From the NCBI GenBank assembly GCA_947461435.1, contig CANHLE010000013.1:1-57262 (forward strand): a DNA stretch of 57,262 bases. The letters run 5' to 3'. This stretch comes from Paracoccaceae bacterium. Its GTDB lineage: Bacteria > Pseudomonadota > Alphaproteobacteria > Rhodobacterales > Rhodobacteraceae. The notes beneath the pieces were generated by a model, which was not told the origin of the DNA, made no database searches, and worked only from the letters and a program-made list of their open reading frames with translations. How positions within the stretch are numbered: the first letter of the stretch is position 1; every line of letters begins with the position of its first letter. The position numbers and the translations under genes are program-made. Positions 9,542-17,730 of this stretch are shown one piece after another.

Positions 9542-11082
9542 AACCGATTTCCCTGATGCGTTCGGTTGTCACCGTTGGTGGATGGACCTTGCTGTCGCGC
9601 GGCGCCGGTTTTGCCCGTGACATGATGATGGCGGCCTATCTGGGCGCAGGGCCTGTTGCCGATGCCTTCAACGTGGCCTTTTCACTTCCCAACATGTTCC
9701 GCCGTTTTTTTGCCGAAGGCGCGTTCAACATGGCCTTTGTGCCGATGTTCGCCAAAAAACTTGAAGGCGGCGAAGACGCCCAAAGCTTTGCACGCGATGC
9801 GTTCAACGGGCTTGCCGCGATCCTGATCGTCTTTTCCATCATCGGCACGTTTGCCATGCCTTGGCTGGTTTGGGCCATGGCATCGGGCTTTGCGGGGGAT
9901 GCGCGGTTTGAACTGGCCGTGACGTTTGGCCAGATTACTTTTTCCTATATTCTGTTCATCTCGCTGGTTGCGCTTTTATCGGGTGTCTTGAACGCCCATG
10001 GCAAATTCACCGAAGCGGGATTTGTTCCAGTGCTTTTGAACCTGATTTTCATTGCGGCCATGGCGCTTGCGATCAATCTTGGCTGGGATATGGGCACAAC
10101 CCTTGCCTGGACAACGCCGATCACCGGAATTGCACAGCTTGGGTTTACCTGGGTTGCGGCGCATCGCCTTGGATTTCGGTTCACGCCGCGCTGGCCAAGG
10201 ATAACGCCAGATCTCAAGCGTCTGGCGATGATTGCCGGACCGGCCGTCTTGGCGGGCGGGGTGGTGCAGATCAACCTTCTGGTCGGTCGGCAGGTCGCCT
10301 CTTACACCGAAGGGGCGGTGTCGTGGTTGGTCTATGCGGATCGCTTGTACCAACTGCCCTTGGGCGTTGTCGGAATCGCCATTGGCACCGTCTTGCTGCC
10401 CGATCTGTCACGGCGCCTGCGCGCCGGAGATTCCCAAGGCGGACGCGACAGCTTTAACCGCGGAACAGAATTCGCCCTTGCGTTGACGGTGCCCTGCGCC
10501 GTGGCGCTGGTGGTCATGGCTGTTCCGCTGGTGCGGGTGCTGTACGAACGCGGCGCCTTTGGGGCGATGGATTCGCAATCGACCGCCGTTGCGCTGGCCA
10601 TTTACGGCGCAGGTCTGCCCGCCTTCGTGCTGCACAAGGTTCTTCAACCGCTTTTCTATGCCCGCGAAGATTCAAAAAGCCCGTTTCGCTATGCTGTTTG
10701 GTCGATGGTCCTGAATGCAGCCTTTGCCGTCGGCCTGATGCCCGTGATGGGGTTTGCGGCCGCCGCCTTGGCCACATCGGTCGCGGGTTGGGTCATGGTT
10801 TGGCAATTGTGGCGCGGCAGCCGGACGATGGGCGATGAGGCGCGGCTGGATGATCGCAGCCGCCGCCGGTTGCCGCGTATTGTCGCTGCGGCCTTGATCA
10901 TGGGGGTGGCGCTTTATCTGGGCGAATGGGTTCTTGGCGCGGCTTTGTCAGAGCAGTACTGGCGTTTCTTTGCGCTGGCGGGTTTGATTGCCTGGGGGGG
11001 ATTGGCCTATTTCGTGTCGGGAACCGCAATTGGCGCCTTCAGCCTGTCTGAATTTCGCAATCTGCGGCGACGGCGCGGCTGA
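9538..11082 (+). CDS. murJ: Lipid II flippase MurJ
   Basis: A 514-aa inner-membrane protein of the MOP/MVF superfamily that flips lipid II for peptidoglycan synthesis. Typical features are the N-terminal GWTLLSRGAGFARD, ADAFNVAFSLPNMFRRFFAEGAF with its conserved RR, and roughly 14 hydrophobic segments. The ATG overlaps the glnD stop (ATGA). It converges with the rhomboid-like gene across a 56-nt gap that holds only a weak inverted repeat (CGCACCG at 11101 and CGGTGCG at 11125). Confidence 0.96.
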   Translation: MKPISLMRSVVTVGGWTLLSRGAGFARDMMMAAYLGAGPVADAFNVAFSLPNMFRRFFAEGAFNMAFVPMFAKKLEGGEDAQSFARDAFNGLAAILIVFSIIGTFAMPWLVWAMASGFAGDARFELAVTFGQITFSYILFISLVALLSGVLNAHGKFTEAGFVPVLLNLIFIAAMALAINLGWDMGTTLAWTTPITGIAQLGFTWVAAHRLGFRFTPRWPRITPDLKRLAMIAGPAVLAGGVVQINLLVGRQVASYTEGAVSWLVYADRLYQLPLGVVGIAIGTVLLPDLSRRLRAGDSQGGRDSFNRGTEFALALTVPCAVALVVMAVPLVRVLYERGAFGAMDSQSTAVALAIYGAGLPAFVLHKVLQPLFYAREDSKSPFRYAVWSMVLNAAFAVGLMPVMGFAAAALATSVAGWVMVWQLWRGSRTMGDEARLDDRSRRRLPRIVAAALIMGVALYLGEWVLGAALSEQYWRFFALAGLIAWGGLAYFVSGTAIGAFSLSEFRNLRRRRG

Positions 11083-11138
11083 CGATCGGGCGCCCCTGAT
11101 CGCACCGCACAGGGAAGGTGCCATCGGTGCGGCCGCCT

Positions 11139-11861
11139 TTACCGCCCGCGCACAATAGAGACGACCTTGGCCCACCCTGCGGGATTGACCGCGAAGGACA
11201 ACAAAAACCCCGCCGCAAATCCGGCGATATCTGCCACCCAGTCGGTCCCGCCGCCAAAGGCCAATCCAAAGACGATCTGCGCCGCCATCAAGAACCCGAT
11301 CATTGAAAAAGCCCGCGCCTGATTGGCCCCGGTGACCTTTGCCCCGACCCACAGCACAAAGGTGAAGGCCCCGATCAAACCGTAGACGGGCGGATATCCC
11401 CCAAAAACAGCCAGTTTGACGAAGGGCACCAAAGCCGACACCACGGCCCCCGCCGCAGATGACACCAGCACCACCGCCAGAACGGCCCACCACTGAAAGG
11501 TCTCGCCCACGAATTTACCCAAGGCCAGCAAGATGACCCCCACGAAAAGCACATGGGTAAAACTGCCATGGATCAAGGGATAGCTGATCAGCCGCAGCCA
11601 TTCTTGGGGCGGGATATAGCCTTCGGCCCATCCGGCCCGCAGCGCCTCGGGGAAAAAGGCCAGTTTCATCCACAGGGCCTGCCGCAGCCCCTCGCTGCCG
11701 GAAACATGCAAGGTCTCGGTCGCGCTTAGGTACAGTTCCAACGCCACCATCGGAAGGGCCAGAACCCAGATGATCCAAGGCACCGGGTTCAAAGGCGCGA
11801 TCGCCTCACGCCGCTCTTCGTTGTCTTGCAAAGCTGCCTCCTGATTGACGCCCCATGCCAT
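11139..11861 (-). CDS. Rhomboid-family membrane protein, apparently without catalytic residues
   Basis: A 240-aa protein with six or seven hydrophobic segments in the order of a bacterial rhomboid protease. The HGSFTHVLF segment (H98, H103) matches the conserved HxxxxH of TM2. Where an active rhomboid has GxSG the sequence reads GGYPPVYGLIGA (about 154-165), and where the catalytic histidine is expected it reads WVADIAGFAAGF (about 208-219). Both members of the Ser-His dyad therefore look replaced. The start at MAWGVNQE is chosen by length and by the divergent trpS start 45 nt away; its ribosome-binding site is poor. Database annotation as a serine protease would be misleading. Confidence 0.8.
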   Translation of the reverse strand: MAWGVNQEAALQDNEERREAIAPLNPVPWIIWVLALPMVALELYLSATETLHVSGSEGLRQALWMKLAFFPEALRAGWAEGYIPPQEWLRLISYPLIHGSFTHVLFVGVILLALGKFVGETFQWWAVLAVVLVSSAAGAVVSALVPFVKLAVFGGYPPVYGLIGAFTFVLWVGAKVTGANQARAFSMIGFLMAAQIVFGLAFGGGTDWVADIAGFAAGFLLSFAVNPAGWAKVVSIVRGR

Positions 11862-11906
11862 GAGCGATAAGCGACAAAGGCGCAGATATCCAGATGGAGC
11901 ATAACG

Positions 11907-12962
11907 ATGTCCGAGCCGGTCCAAACGCCTCTGACGGCCCAGAACGCCGCCTTCAAACCCCGGATTTTTTCGGGAATTCAACCTTCGGGCGGGCTGACCT
12001 TGGGCAATTACCTTGGCGCGCTGAAGCGCTTTGTCGAAAAGCAGGATGAAGGGATCGAAACGATCTACTGTCTGGTCGACATGCATGCCATCACCGTCTG
12101 GCAAGACCCGGCCAAACTGCGCCACGCCACGCGCGAGGGGGCTGCAGGCTTTATCGCAGCGGGAATTGATCCGGCGCGCTCGGTGCTGTTCAACCAGTCA
12201 CAGGTCACGGCCCATGTCGAACTGGCGTGGATCTTCAACTGCGTTGCCCGGATGGGCTGGATGTCCCGCATGACCCAGTTCAAGGATAAGGCCGGCAAGA
12301 ACAGCGAAAATGTGTCGCTTGGTCTGTTCGCCTATCCCGCCCTGATGGCGGCGGATATCTTGGCCTATCACGCCACGATGGTGCCGGTTGGCGAAGATCA
12401 AAAACAGCATCTGGAACTGACCCGCGACATCGCGATCAAGTTCAACAACGATTACGGCGTGAACTATTTTCCCGTGGTGGACCCGCTGATCGAAGGCGCG
12501 GCCACCCGCGTGATGTCGCTGCGCGACGGCACCAAGAAGATGTCAAAATCGGACCCATCCGATCAATCCCGCATCAACCTGACGGATGATGCCGATATGA
12601 TTGCGTCCAAGATCCGCAAGGCGAAAACCGATTCAGAGCCGCTGCCAGACAGTGCCGACGGATTGAAAGATCGTCCCGAAGCGCGAAACCTGGTCAATAT
12701 CTATGCCGCGCTGGCCAACCAAAGCGTGGAACAGGTGATGGCAGAGTATGCGGGGGCACAGTTTGGCACCTTCAAACCCGCGCTAGCCGATCTGGCCGTA
12801 TCGAAACTGGGGCCCATCACGACGGAGATGAACCGCCTGATGAAGGATCCGGCCGAAATTGACCGGATTTTGGGCGAAGGGGCCGACCGCGCCGAGGCGA
12901 TCGCCCGACCGATTGTTGACAAGGTCTATGACATCACGGGCATGATCCGCTCGCGCAGATAG
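11907..12962 (+). CDS. trpS: Tryptophanyl-tRNA synthetase
   Basis: A 351-aa class I aminoacyl-tRNA synthetase charging tRNA-Trp. The HIGH-type motif appears as [11 protein letters not shown] near residues 30-40 and the second signature as [10 protein letters not shown] near 210-219. The N-terminal FSGIQPSG and the MTQFKDK segment are typical of bacterial TrpS. GGAG lies 8 nt before the ATG. It is divergent from the rhomboid-like gene, with a 45-nt gap, so the promoter must overlap that gene's 5' region. Confidence 0.97.
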   Translation: MSEPVQTPLTAQNAAFKPRIFSGIQPSGGLTLGNYLGALKRFVEKQDEGIETIYCLVDMHAITVWQDPAKLRHATREGAAGFIAAGIDPARSVLFNQSQVTAHVELAWIFNCVARMGWMSRMTQFKDKAGKNSENVSLGLFAYPALMAADILAYHATMVPVGEDQKQHLELTRDIAIKFNNDYGVNYFPVVDPLIEGAATRVMSLRDGTKKMSKSDPSDQSRINLTDDADMIASKIRKAKTDSEPLPDSADGLKDRPEARNLVNIYAALANQSVEQVMAEYAGAQFGTFKPALADLAVSKLGPITTEMNRLMKDPAEIDRILGEGADRAEAIARPIVDKVYDITGMIRSRR

Positions 12963-12986
12963 GACATCGGCAGGCGGGTCAGGGTC

Positions 12987-13023
12987 GCCATCGGTTTGCT
13001 TGAAGTCGCCGATGGCAAGCAAA
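12987..13023 (+). repeat. Interlocked inverted repeats between trpS and the unknown membrane protein gene
   Basis: Two inverted repeats are interleaved: GCCATCGG (12987-12994) pairs with CCGATGGC (13009-13016), and TTTGCTT (12995-13001) pairs with AAGCAAA (13017-13023). The order A-B-A'-B' allows either stem but hardly both at once, because the connecting loops are 0 nt on two sides. The pair could act as alternative RNA hairpins or as a DNA-binding site. No T-run follows, so it is not a normal terminator. Confidence 0.5.
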
Positions 13024-13061
13024 GGGCTTGCGGCCCGGCTGCGACGGTCTAACGTGAACCC

Positions 13062-14123
13062 ATGCGGCGCCTTGTTCGATTTATGATGGTATGTATCTTC
13101 GGGTTGTCTTTCATTGGCGCCGGCCTGTCCTTTGTCTTTATTGCAACCGATCCTGCCCTAAATGCCGTGCGCGCGGCCACGATGGACGAGATTGTGGCCG
13201 CAACGGATCGTCTTTTGGCCGAAACCGCCACGCCGGAATTGCTTGCCAACAAGATTGAAGGTCGTTTGACCGAACGGCCCAGAAACTGGATCGCGCTGGA
13301 TGCCCTGACAGAACTGGCCATCGACCGTGCGCTTGATTTGCCGCCCGATTTGGCGCTGCGCGTTTCCGCCGCCCGCGAGGAGGATTTCAGCCTGCTGTCG
13401 CAAGCCGCATCCTGTGCCATTTGCACCTATGATGCGGGACAATGCAGCCTGAGTCAGGTTTTTATCTGTCAGGCACCGGTGGCGTTGACGCCGGTGGGCG
13501 ATGTCTTGGGGGTATCGCGCGCCGGGGCGGCCTATGCCCGCGGGGAAGCGATCGACCAAGTCGATCTGGCCCTGTCGGTTGTGGGGCTGGGCGCCACAGC
13601 GGCCGTTCTGGTTTCGGGCGGATCCTCTGGTGCCATAAAGGCGGGGGCGAGTACCCTGAAGGTGGCCCGCCAGATGGGGCGACTTTCGCCCGATCTTGTG
13701 GATATGGCCTATACGGCCGCCAAGACGGGCGTGAGTTGGGACCGTTTGGGGGATGTGCGGTCCCTCGCCGATCTGTCGGCCACCTTGCGGCCTCAGGCCT
13801 TAGGCCCTTTGACGCAAACCATCATCGATCTGGACCGGGTGCGCACCGCCACCGATACCACGACGGCGCTTCACCTTTTGCCGCTGGTGGGCAGTGCCAG
13901 CGACGCGCGCAAACTGGCCACCTTGGCCGAGGCTTTGGGCCCAAAGGTGGTCGCGCGGGCCGAAATCTTGGGCAAGGTGCGGATTTTGCGAACAACCGTT
14001 CGGCTGACCGCTTTGGGATGGTCCGTCATGCTTTCTTTGGCGGGGCTGGCGCTGTCGCTGGTCGGTCTGGCCAGCGCGATGGGCAAAAGCCTGGCCCTGC
14101 GGCACCTGTCGCGCGCCGCATGA
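13062..14123 (+). CDS. Membrane protein of unknown function
   Basis: A 353-aa protein that I do not recognise. It has an N-terminal hydrophobic segment (VCIFGLSFIGAGLSFVFIA, residues 10-28), which could be an anchor or uncleaved signal, then a soluble region with four cysteines in a short stretch (SCAICTYDAGQC...FIC, about 118-138). A hydrophobic Gly/Ala-rich segment lies near 173-195 and a C-terminal hydrophobic segment near 323-345. The cysteines would face the periplasm if the N-terminus is inside, and could form two disulfides. The ribosome-binding site is weak. It has no evident operon partner. Confidence 0.75.
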   Translation: MRRLVRFMMVCIFGLSFIGAGLSFVFIATDPALNAVRAATMDEIVAATDRLLAETATPELLANKIEGRLTERPRNWIALDALTELAIDRALDLPPDLALRVSAAREEDFSLLSQAASCAICTYDAGQCSLSQVFICQAPVALTPVGDVLGVSRAGAAYARGEAIDQVDLALSVVGLGATAAVLVSGGSSGAIKAGASTLKVARQMGRLSPDLVDMAYTAAKTGVSWDRLGDVRSLADLSATLRPQALGPLTQTIIDLDRVRTATDTTTALHLLPLVGSASDARKLATLAEALGPKVVARAEILGKVRILRTTVRLTALGWSVMLSLAGLALSLVGLASAMGKSLALRHLSRAA

Positions 14124-14154
14124 GCGTTCGTTTTCCTGTCACGGAATCGATTCA

Positions 14155-14263
14155 TAAGAGAGGTATCTTTTGAGAGTGGCATCGTTGCCGCATCTGTCCC
14201 CGCTTTCGGCCCGTGTGTTGGGCCAAGCCCCCGGCCCTTCCCCTGGTCCGGGGGCATTTCTTT
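14155..14263 (+). ncRNA. Possible small RNA or 3' end with two hairpins and a terminator
   Basis: The 267-nt gap between the unknown membrane protein and the aminotransferase holds two adjacent hairpins. The first is GGCCC-N7-GGGCC at 14208-14224. The second is GCCCCCGG-N13-CCGGGGGC at 14227-14255, followed by ATTTCTTT, which looks like an intrinsic terminator. It lies about 100 nt after the preceding stop codon, so it may simply end that mRNA, or it may end a separate short transcript starting near 14155. Only the hairpins are seen directly; the 5' boundary is a guess. Confidence 0.3.
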
Positions 14264-14390
14264 GGTTGGCGCCAAAAGTCAGGGCGGGTTGTGCCAAATT
14301 CTGCCAAATGTGAAGCAAACATGTCGCCTCTGGGCCTTTGCAACCCCCTGCAATCCGCCTAAGAATTAAGCAACAACAAAGAGGCATTCC

Positions 14391-15254
14391 ATGGCATCGG
14401 GCACGAACATTCGCACCTTCTTTGAAGGTCGCTGGCACGAGGGCAACATTGCGGTCATGCGCGCGGCGGATCACGGGTCTTGGCTGGGCTCCACCGTCTT
14501 TGACGGCGCCCGCAGCTTTGACGGCATGGCCCCCGATCTGGCGCTGCATTGTGCGCGCGTGAACCGTTCGGCCGAGGCGATGCTGTTGACGCCCACGATG
14601 GCCGCGCAGGAAATCGAAGGGATAGCGCGGGACGGATTGAAGTATTATCGTGCAGATCAGGCAACCTATATCCGCCCCATGTATTGGGGACAGGAAGACG
14701 ATGGTTATGGCCTTGGACCGCACAAGGATTTCACGGGCTTTGCCCTGTGTATCGAAGAAATCCCGATGTCGGCTGCCGAAAATTCCGTGTCTTTGACAAC
14801 CACAAGCTTTCGTCGCCCTGTGCTTGCCGACAACGTGACCAATGCCAAGGCGGGGTGCCTGTACCCGAACAATTATCGCATGATCGCCGAGGCGCGGAAG
14901 AAGGGATTCAACAACGCCCTTGTCGCTGACAGCCATGGCAATGTTGCCGAAAGTGCAACGGCCAACGTGTTCATCGTGCGCGACGGGGTTGTCTTTACCC
15001 CCATTCCAAACGGGACATTTCTGGCCGGCATCACCCGATCGCGCCATATTCAGAACCTGCGCGCTGATGGGGTTGAGGTGGTTGAAAAGGTCATCACCTT
15101 TGACGAAGTGCACGCTGCGGACGAAGTTTTCCTGACCGGAAACTTCAACAAGGTCACGCGCGTGACCCGTTTTGACGAGACGGCCTTCTCGTCCCATGCC
15201 ATGGCCTCGCGCGCCCGTGGTTTGTATTGGGATTGGGCGGCGTCGCTCCGCTAA
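14391..15254 (+). CDS. Class IV PLP aminotransferase, branched-chain amino acid type
   Basis: A 287-aa fold-type IV PLP enzyme, the family of branched-chain aminotransferases and D-amino-acid aminotransferase. The PLP lysine is K153 in NVTNAKAGCLYPN. The downstream VAESATANVFIV segment carries the conserved Glu and the phosphate-binding loop is GTFLAGITRSRHI. AGAGG lies 7 nt before the ATG. It probably converts branched-chain amino acids to keto acids with 2-oxoglutarate. This short Rhodobacterales subgroup exists beside the canonical IlvE, so substrate is less certain than family. Confidence 0.88.
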   Translation: MASGTNIRTFFEGRWHEGNIAVMRAADHGSWLGSTVFDGARSFDGMAPDLALHCARVNRSAEAMLLTPTMAAQEIEGIARDGLKYYRADQATYIRPMYWGQEDDGYGLGPHKDFTGFALCIEEIPMSAAENSVSLTTTSFRRPVLADNVTNAKAGCLYPNNYRMIAEARKKGFNNALVADSHGNVAESATANVFIVRDGVVFTPIPNGTFLAGITRSRHIQNLRADGVEVVEKVITFDEVHAADEVFLTGNFNKVTRVTRFDETAFSSHAMASRARGLYWDWAASLR

Positions 15255-15303
15255 AGCTTGCGCAATGGTGCCGCATGACCGATAACTGCCCGGAAGGGGA
15301 GAT

Positions 15304-15762
15304 ATGATGCGCAAGTTTCTTGTTGTGCTTGACGATACCCGCGAATGCCTGAATGCCATGCGTTTTGCCGCCTTGCGGGCCGCGCATACCGGGGGGGGTG
15401 TTCAGATCCTGTCGATCATCCCGCCCGAGGAATACCAGCATTGGATGGGCGTTAAAGACCTGATGCGCGCCGAGGCGCGCGAGCGCATCGAAGCCCATTT
15501 TGAGGTGTTTGCGAAGTGGATGCGAGACAAGGTCGGGGTCAATCCGGAATTGATCATTCGCGAAGGCGATCCGGTTACCGAAATCTTGACGCAGGTCCGC
15601 GAAGATCCGGAGGTTGGGGTTTTGGTTTTGGGTGCGGGCACGGACAAATCAGGTCCGGGGCCACTTGTAACGCAACTGACCAAATCATCGGGCACACTTC
15701 CCGTGCCAATGACCATCGTTCCGGGAGACATGAGCAAGGAACGGCTGGAAAGCATCACGTGA
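15304..15762 (+). CDS. Universal stress protein (UspA family)
   Basis: A 152-aa single-domain USP. It starts MRKFLVVLDDTRECLNAMRFA, with the conserved aspartate for nucleotide contact, and has VLVLGAGTDKSGPGPLV, a variant of the G-2x-G-9x-G(S/T) ATP-binding pattern. A ribosome-binding site (GGAAGGGGAG) precedes two adjacent ATG codons at 15304 and 15307; I use the first. It lies 49 nt after the aminotransferase on the same strand. The family binds ATP or AMP and is tied to stress survival; no specific role can be read here. Confidence 0.92.
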   Translation: MMRKFLVVLDDTRECLNAMRFAALRAAHTGGGVQILSIIPPEEYQHWMGVKDLMRAEARERIEAHFEVFAKWMRDKVGVNPELIIREGDPVTEILTQVREDPEVGVLVLGAGTDKSGPGPLVTQLTKSSGTLPVPMTIVPGDMSKERLESIT

Positions 15763-15854
15763 TCCCATCGCATAGCGCCCTTGCACAATGTCGCCTTCGC
15801 ACTGGCAGCATAGTCCTGTTACAAAACGGCGGGGGGAATGAACGGAGATCAAAG

Positions 15855-16013
15855 ATGAACCGCATTCCATACGACACCATGTTGCCGCTTCTGCCCGAAA
15901 CACCGGGCAGCTATTTTGTTAGCCTGCCCATCACATGCCACGGAAAACCCGAGGAACCCCGTGCAGCGCTTGAGGTGATGTATGCCTATTATGATGAGCC
16001 GTCCTGTCATTAG
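15855..16013 (+). CDS. Small hypothetical protein (52 aa)
   Basis: A 52-codon ORF starting MNRIPYDTMLPLLPETPGSY and ending DEPSCH. A good ribosome-binding site (GGAG, 8 nt before the ATG) supports translation. It has two cysteines, one in LPITCHGKPEE and one near the end, and no signal or membrane segment. It lies between the universal stress protein and the Nfu gene. I do not recognise the family. Codon usage is ordinary for the window. It could be a chance ORF, but the start context argues against that. Confidence 0.5.
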   Translation: MNRIPYDTMLPLLPETPGSYFVSLPITCHGKPEEPRAALEVMYAYYDEPSCH

Positions 16014-16118
16014 CGGCTGCCAAGGGGCGGCGTCGGGGTATCGATGTTTAGAACCATTCCAATCTTGACTTTGCCAGCGGGCAGGCGCATATCCGACTGG
16101 AATAGTCGGAGATAGCTT

Positions 16119-16676
16119 ATGTTCATCCAGACCGAATCTACGCCGAACCCGGCGACCCTTAAATTTTTGCCCGGACAGGCCGTTCTTGACGTGGGGGCTG
16201 CCGACTTTCCAAGCGCCACCGCGGCTGAAAAATCGCCCCTTGCCAAGCGCATCTTTACCGTGACCGGCGTGACCGCCGTGTTCTTTGGCACCGATTTCGT
16301 GACGGTGACCAAAGGGGACGATGTGGAATGGCAGCACATAAAGCCCGCGATTCTGGGCGCGATCATGGAGCATTACCAATCCGGCGCCCCGGTGATGGAA
16401 GGCGAAGGTCAGGCAGCCCATGCCGCGCATGACGGGCCAGACGGCGATGTTGTGCGCCAGATCAAGGAACTTCTGGACACGCGCGTGCGCCCCGCCGTCG
16501 CCCAAGATGGCGGCGATATCACCTTTCACGGCTTTGACCGCGGCGTTGTTTACCTGCACATGAAGGGGGCCTGCGCTGGTTGCCCTTCCAGCACGCTGAC
16601 GCTGAAGATGGGCATCGAAAATCTTCTTCGGCACTATATCCCCGAAGTGCTTGAGGTGCGCCCTGTCGCGGCCTGA
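16119..16676 (+). CDS. NifU/Nfu family Fe-S cluster scaffold or carrier protein
   Basis: A 185-aa protein with an N-terminal Nfu_N domain (MFIQTESTPNPATLKFLPG, about 1-88) and a C-terminal NifU domain. The latter holds C152-x-x-C155 in GACAGCPSSTLTLKMGIE, the cysteines that bridge a [4Fe-4S] cluster between two monomers. This two-domain form is the usual alphaproteobacterial/mitochondrial NFU1 type and hands Fe-S clusters to target enzymes. The stop lies 26 nt inside the start of tsaB. Confidence 0.95.
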   Translation: MFIQTESTPNPATLKFLPGQAVLDVGAADFPSATAAEKSPLAKRIFTVTGVTAVFFGTDFVTVTKGDDVEWQHIKPAILGAIMEHYQSGAPVMEGEGQAAHAAHDGPDGDVVRQIKELLDTRVRPAVAQDGGDITFHGFDRGVVYLHMKGACAGCPSSTLTLKMGIENLLRHYIPEVLEVRPVAA

Positions 16677-17295
16677 TATCGTTTTGGCGATTGACACATC
16701 GGCGGCGCATTGCGCCGCCGCTTTGCTGTTTGGCACCCACGAACCGGGGCGGAAAGAGACCCTAAGGATCGTTTCGCGCAGCGAGGACATGGCCAAGGGA
16801 CAGGCCGAACGCCTGCCGGGGTTGGTAGACGCGGTGTTGCGCGACGGACAGGTGAACCTGGCAGACATCACCTTGTTGGCCGTGGGTGTCGGACCCGGAA
16901 ATTTTACGGGGATCCGCATCGCAGTGGCCTATATGCGCGGATTGGCTTTGGGCCTTGGGGTGCCCGCAAAAGGCGTGACAACCTTTGAGGCGGTGGCGAT
17001 GCATTCTGGCGCAAAGCCCTTTCCTTATTGGGTGGTGATGGATGCGCCACGGGCCGAGATCTATGCCCAAAGGTTTCCGCAGGGCAAGGCCTGCATCCTG
17101 ACATCTTCGGTGCAGGAAAGTCTGGATGCCCCGGTGTTGCACCGCAATGAACTTGGTCCGGATGCCTTGGTCCGCGCAATCGCCGAGCACGCCTATCACA
17201 CCCCGACCGACGCGCGCTCGCGACCGGCACCGTTTTACCTGCGTGCCGCCGATGCTGCCCCATCCTCTGACCCGCCGCCCGTGATCTTGTCATGA
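16651..17295 (+). CDS. tsaB: tRNA N6-threonylcarbamoyladenosine biosynthesis protein TsaB
   Basis: A 214-aa ASKHA-fold partner of TsaD in t6A37 synthesis. It shows VLAIDTSAAHCAAALL at the N-terminus and VGVGPGNFTGIRIAVAYMRGLALGL near residues 74-98. No ATG fits; the TTG at 16651 gives the most complete N-terminus and creates a 26-nt overlap with the Nfu gene. A later TTG (16684) would remove the first beta strand. Its stop overlaps rimI by 4 nt. tsaB-rimI coupling is widespread. Confidence 0.92.
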   Translation: MRCALSRPDIVLAIDTSAAHCAAALLFGTHEPGRKETLRIVSRSEDMAKGQAERLPGLVDAVLRDGQVNLADITLLAVGVGPGNFTGIRIAVAYMRGLALGLGVPAKGVTTFEAVAMHSGAKPFPYWVVMDAPRAEIYAQRFPQGKACILTSSVQESLDAPVLHRNELGPDALVRAIAEHAYHTPTDARSRPAPFYLRAADAAPSSDPPPVILS

Positions 17296-17702
17296 CACCG
17301 GGCGCGATGGCGCAGATCCATGCCGCCGCCTTCACCATGCCGCGCCCTTGGTCTGAACAGGAAATTGCGGCTGCAATCGACGATCCTTGGGGCATTGTCG
17401 TGGCCGAATCATCGGGTTTTCTTCTGGGCCGGGTCGTGGCGGGCGAGGGCGAGATTTTGACCCTTGCGGTCGATCCTTTGGCTCAGCGGCAAGGGACCGG
17501 CCAGCGGTTGGTCAGCGCTTTTATGGCGCAGGCCCGCGCCAAGGGGGCCGAATCAGTCTTTCTGGAAGTGGCCGCGTCAAATGTGGCTGCGCGGGCGCTT
17601 TATGAAAAATGTGGGTTTTTGCAGCGCGGCCGCAGAAAAAACTACTACCGCGACGCGGAGGGTCGGGGTGTAGATGCTCTGGTCTTGGTTTGGGGAAAGT
17701 AG
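17292..17702 (+). CDS. rimI: Ribosomal protein alanine N-acetyltransferase RimI
   Basis: A 136-aa GNAT acetyltransferase. The acetyl-CoA loop is VDPLAQRQGTGQRLV (Q-x-x-G-x-G type) near residues 59-73, followed by LEVAASNVAARALYEKCGF and RRKNYYRD, which are characteristic of RimI. RimI acetylates the N-terminus of ribosomal protein S18 in E. coli. The ATG overlaps the tsaB stop (ATGA). No terminator is visible after it; the 189-nt gap that follows carries the promoter region of the BMP operon. Confidence 0.93.
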   Translation: MTPGAMAQIHAAAFTMPRPWSEQEIAAAIDDPWGIVVAESSGFLLGRVVAGEGEILTLAVDPLAQRQGTGQRLVSAFMAQARAKGAESVFLEVAASNVAARALYEKCGFLQRGRRKNYYRDAEGRGVDALVLVWGK

Positions 17703-17730
17703 ATACCAATCAATAACCAATTTCTGACTT

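Noticed and set aside
11101-11131. CGCACCG...CGGTGCG between murJ and the rhomboid-like gene as a bidirectional terminator
   Set aside because: Only 7 bp with a 17-nt loop, and no U-run on either strand.
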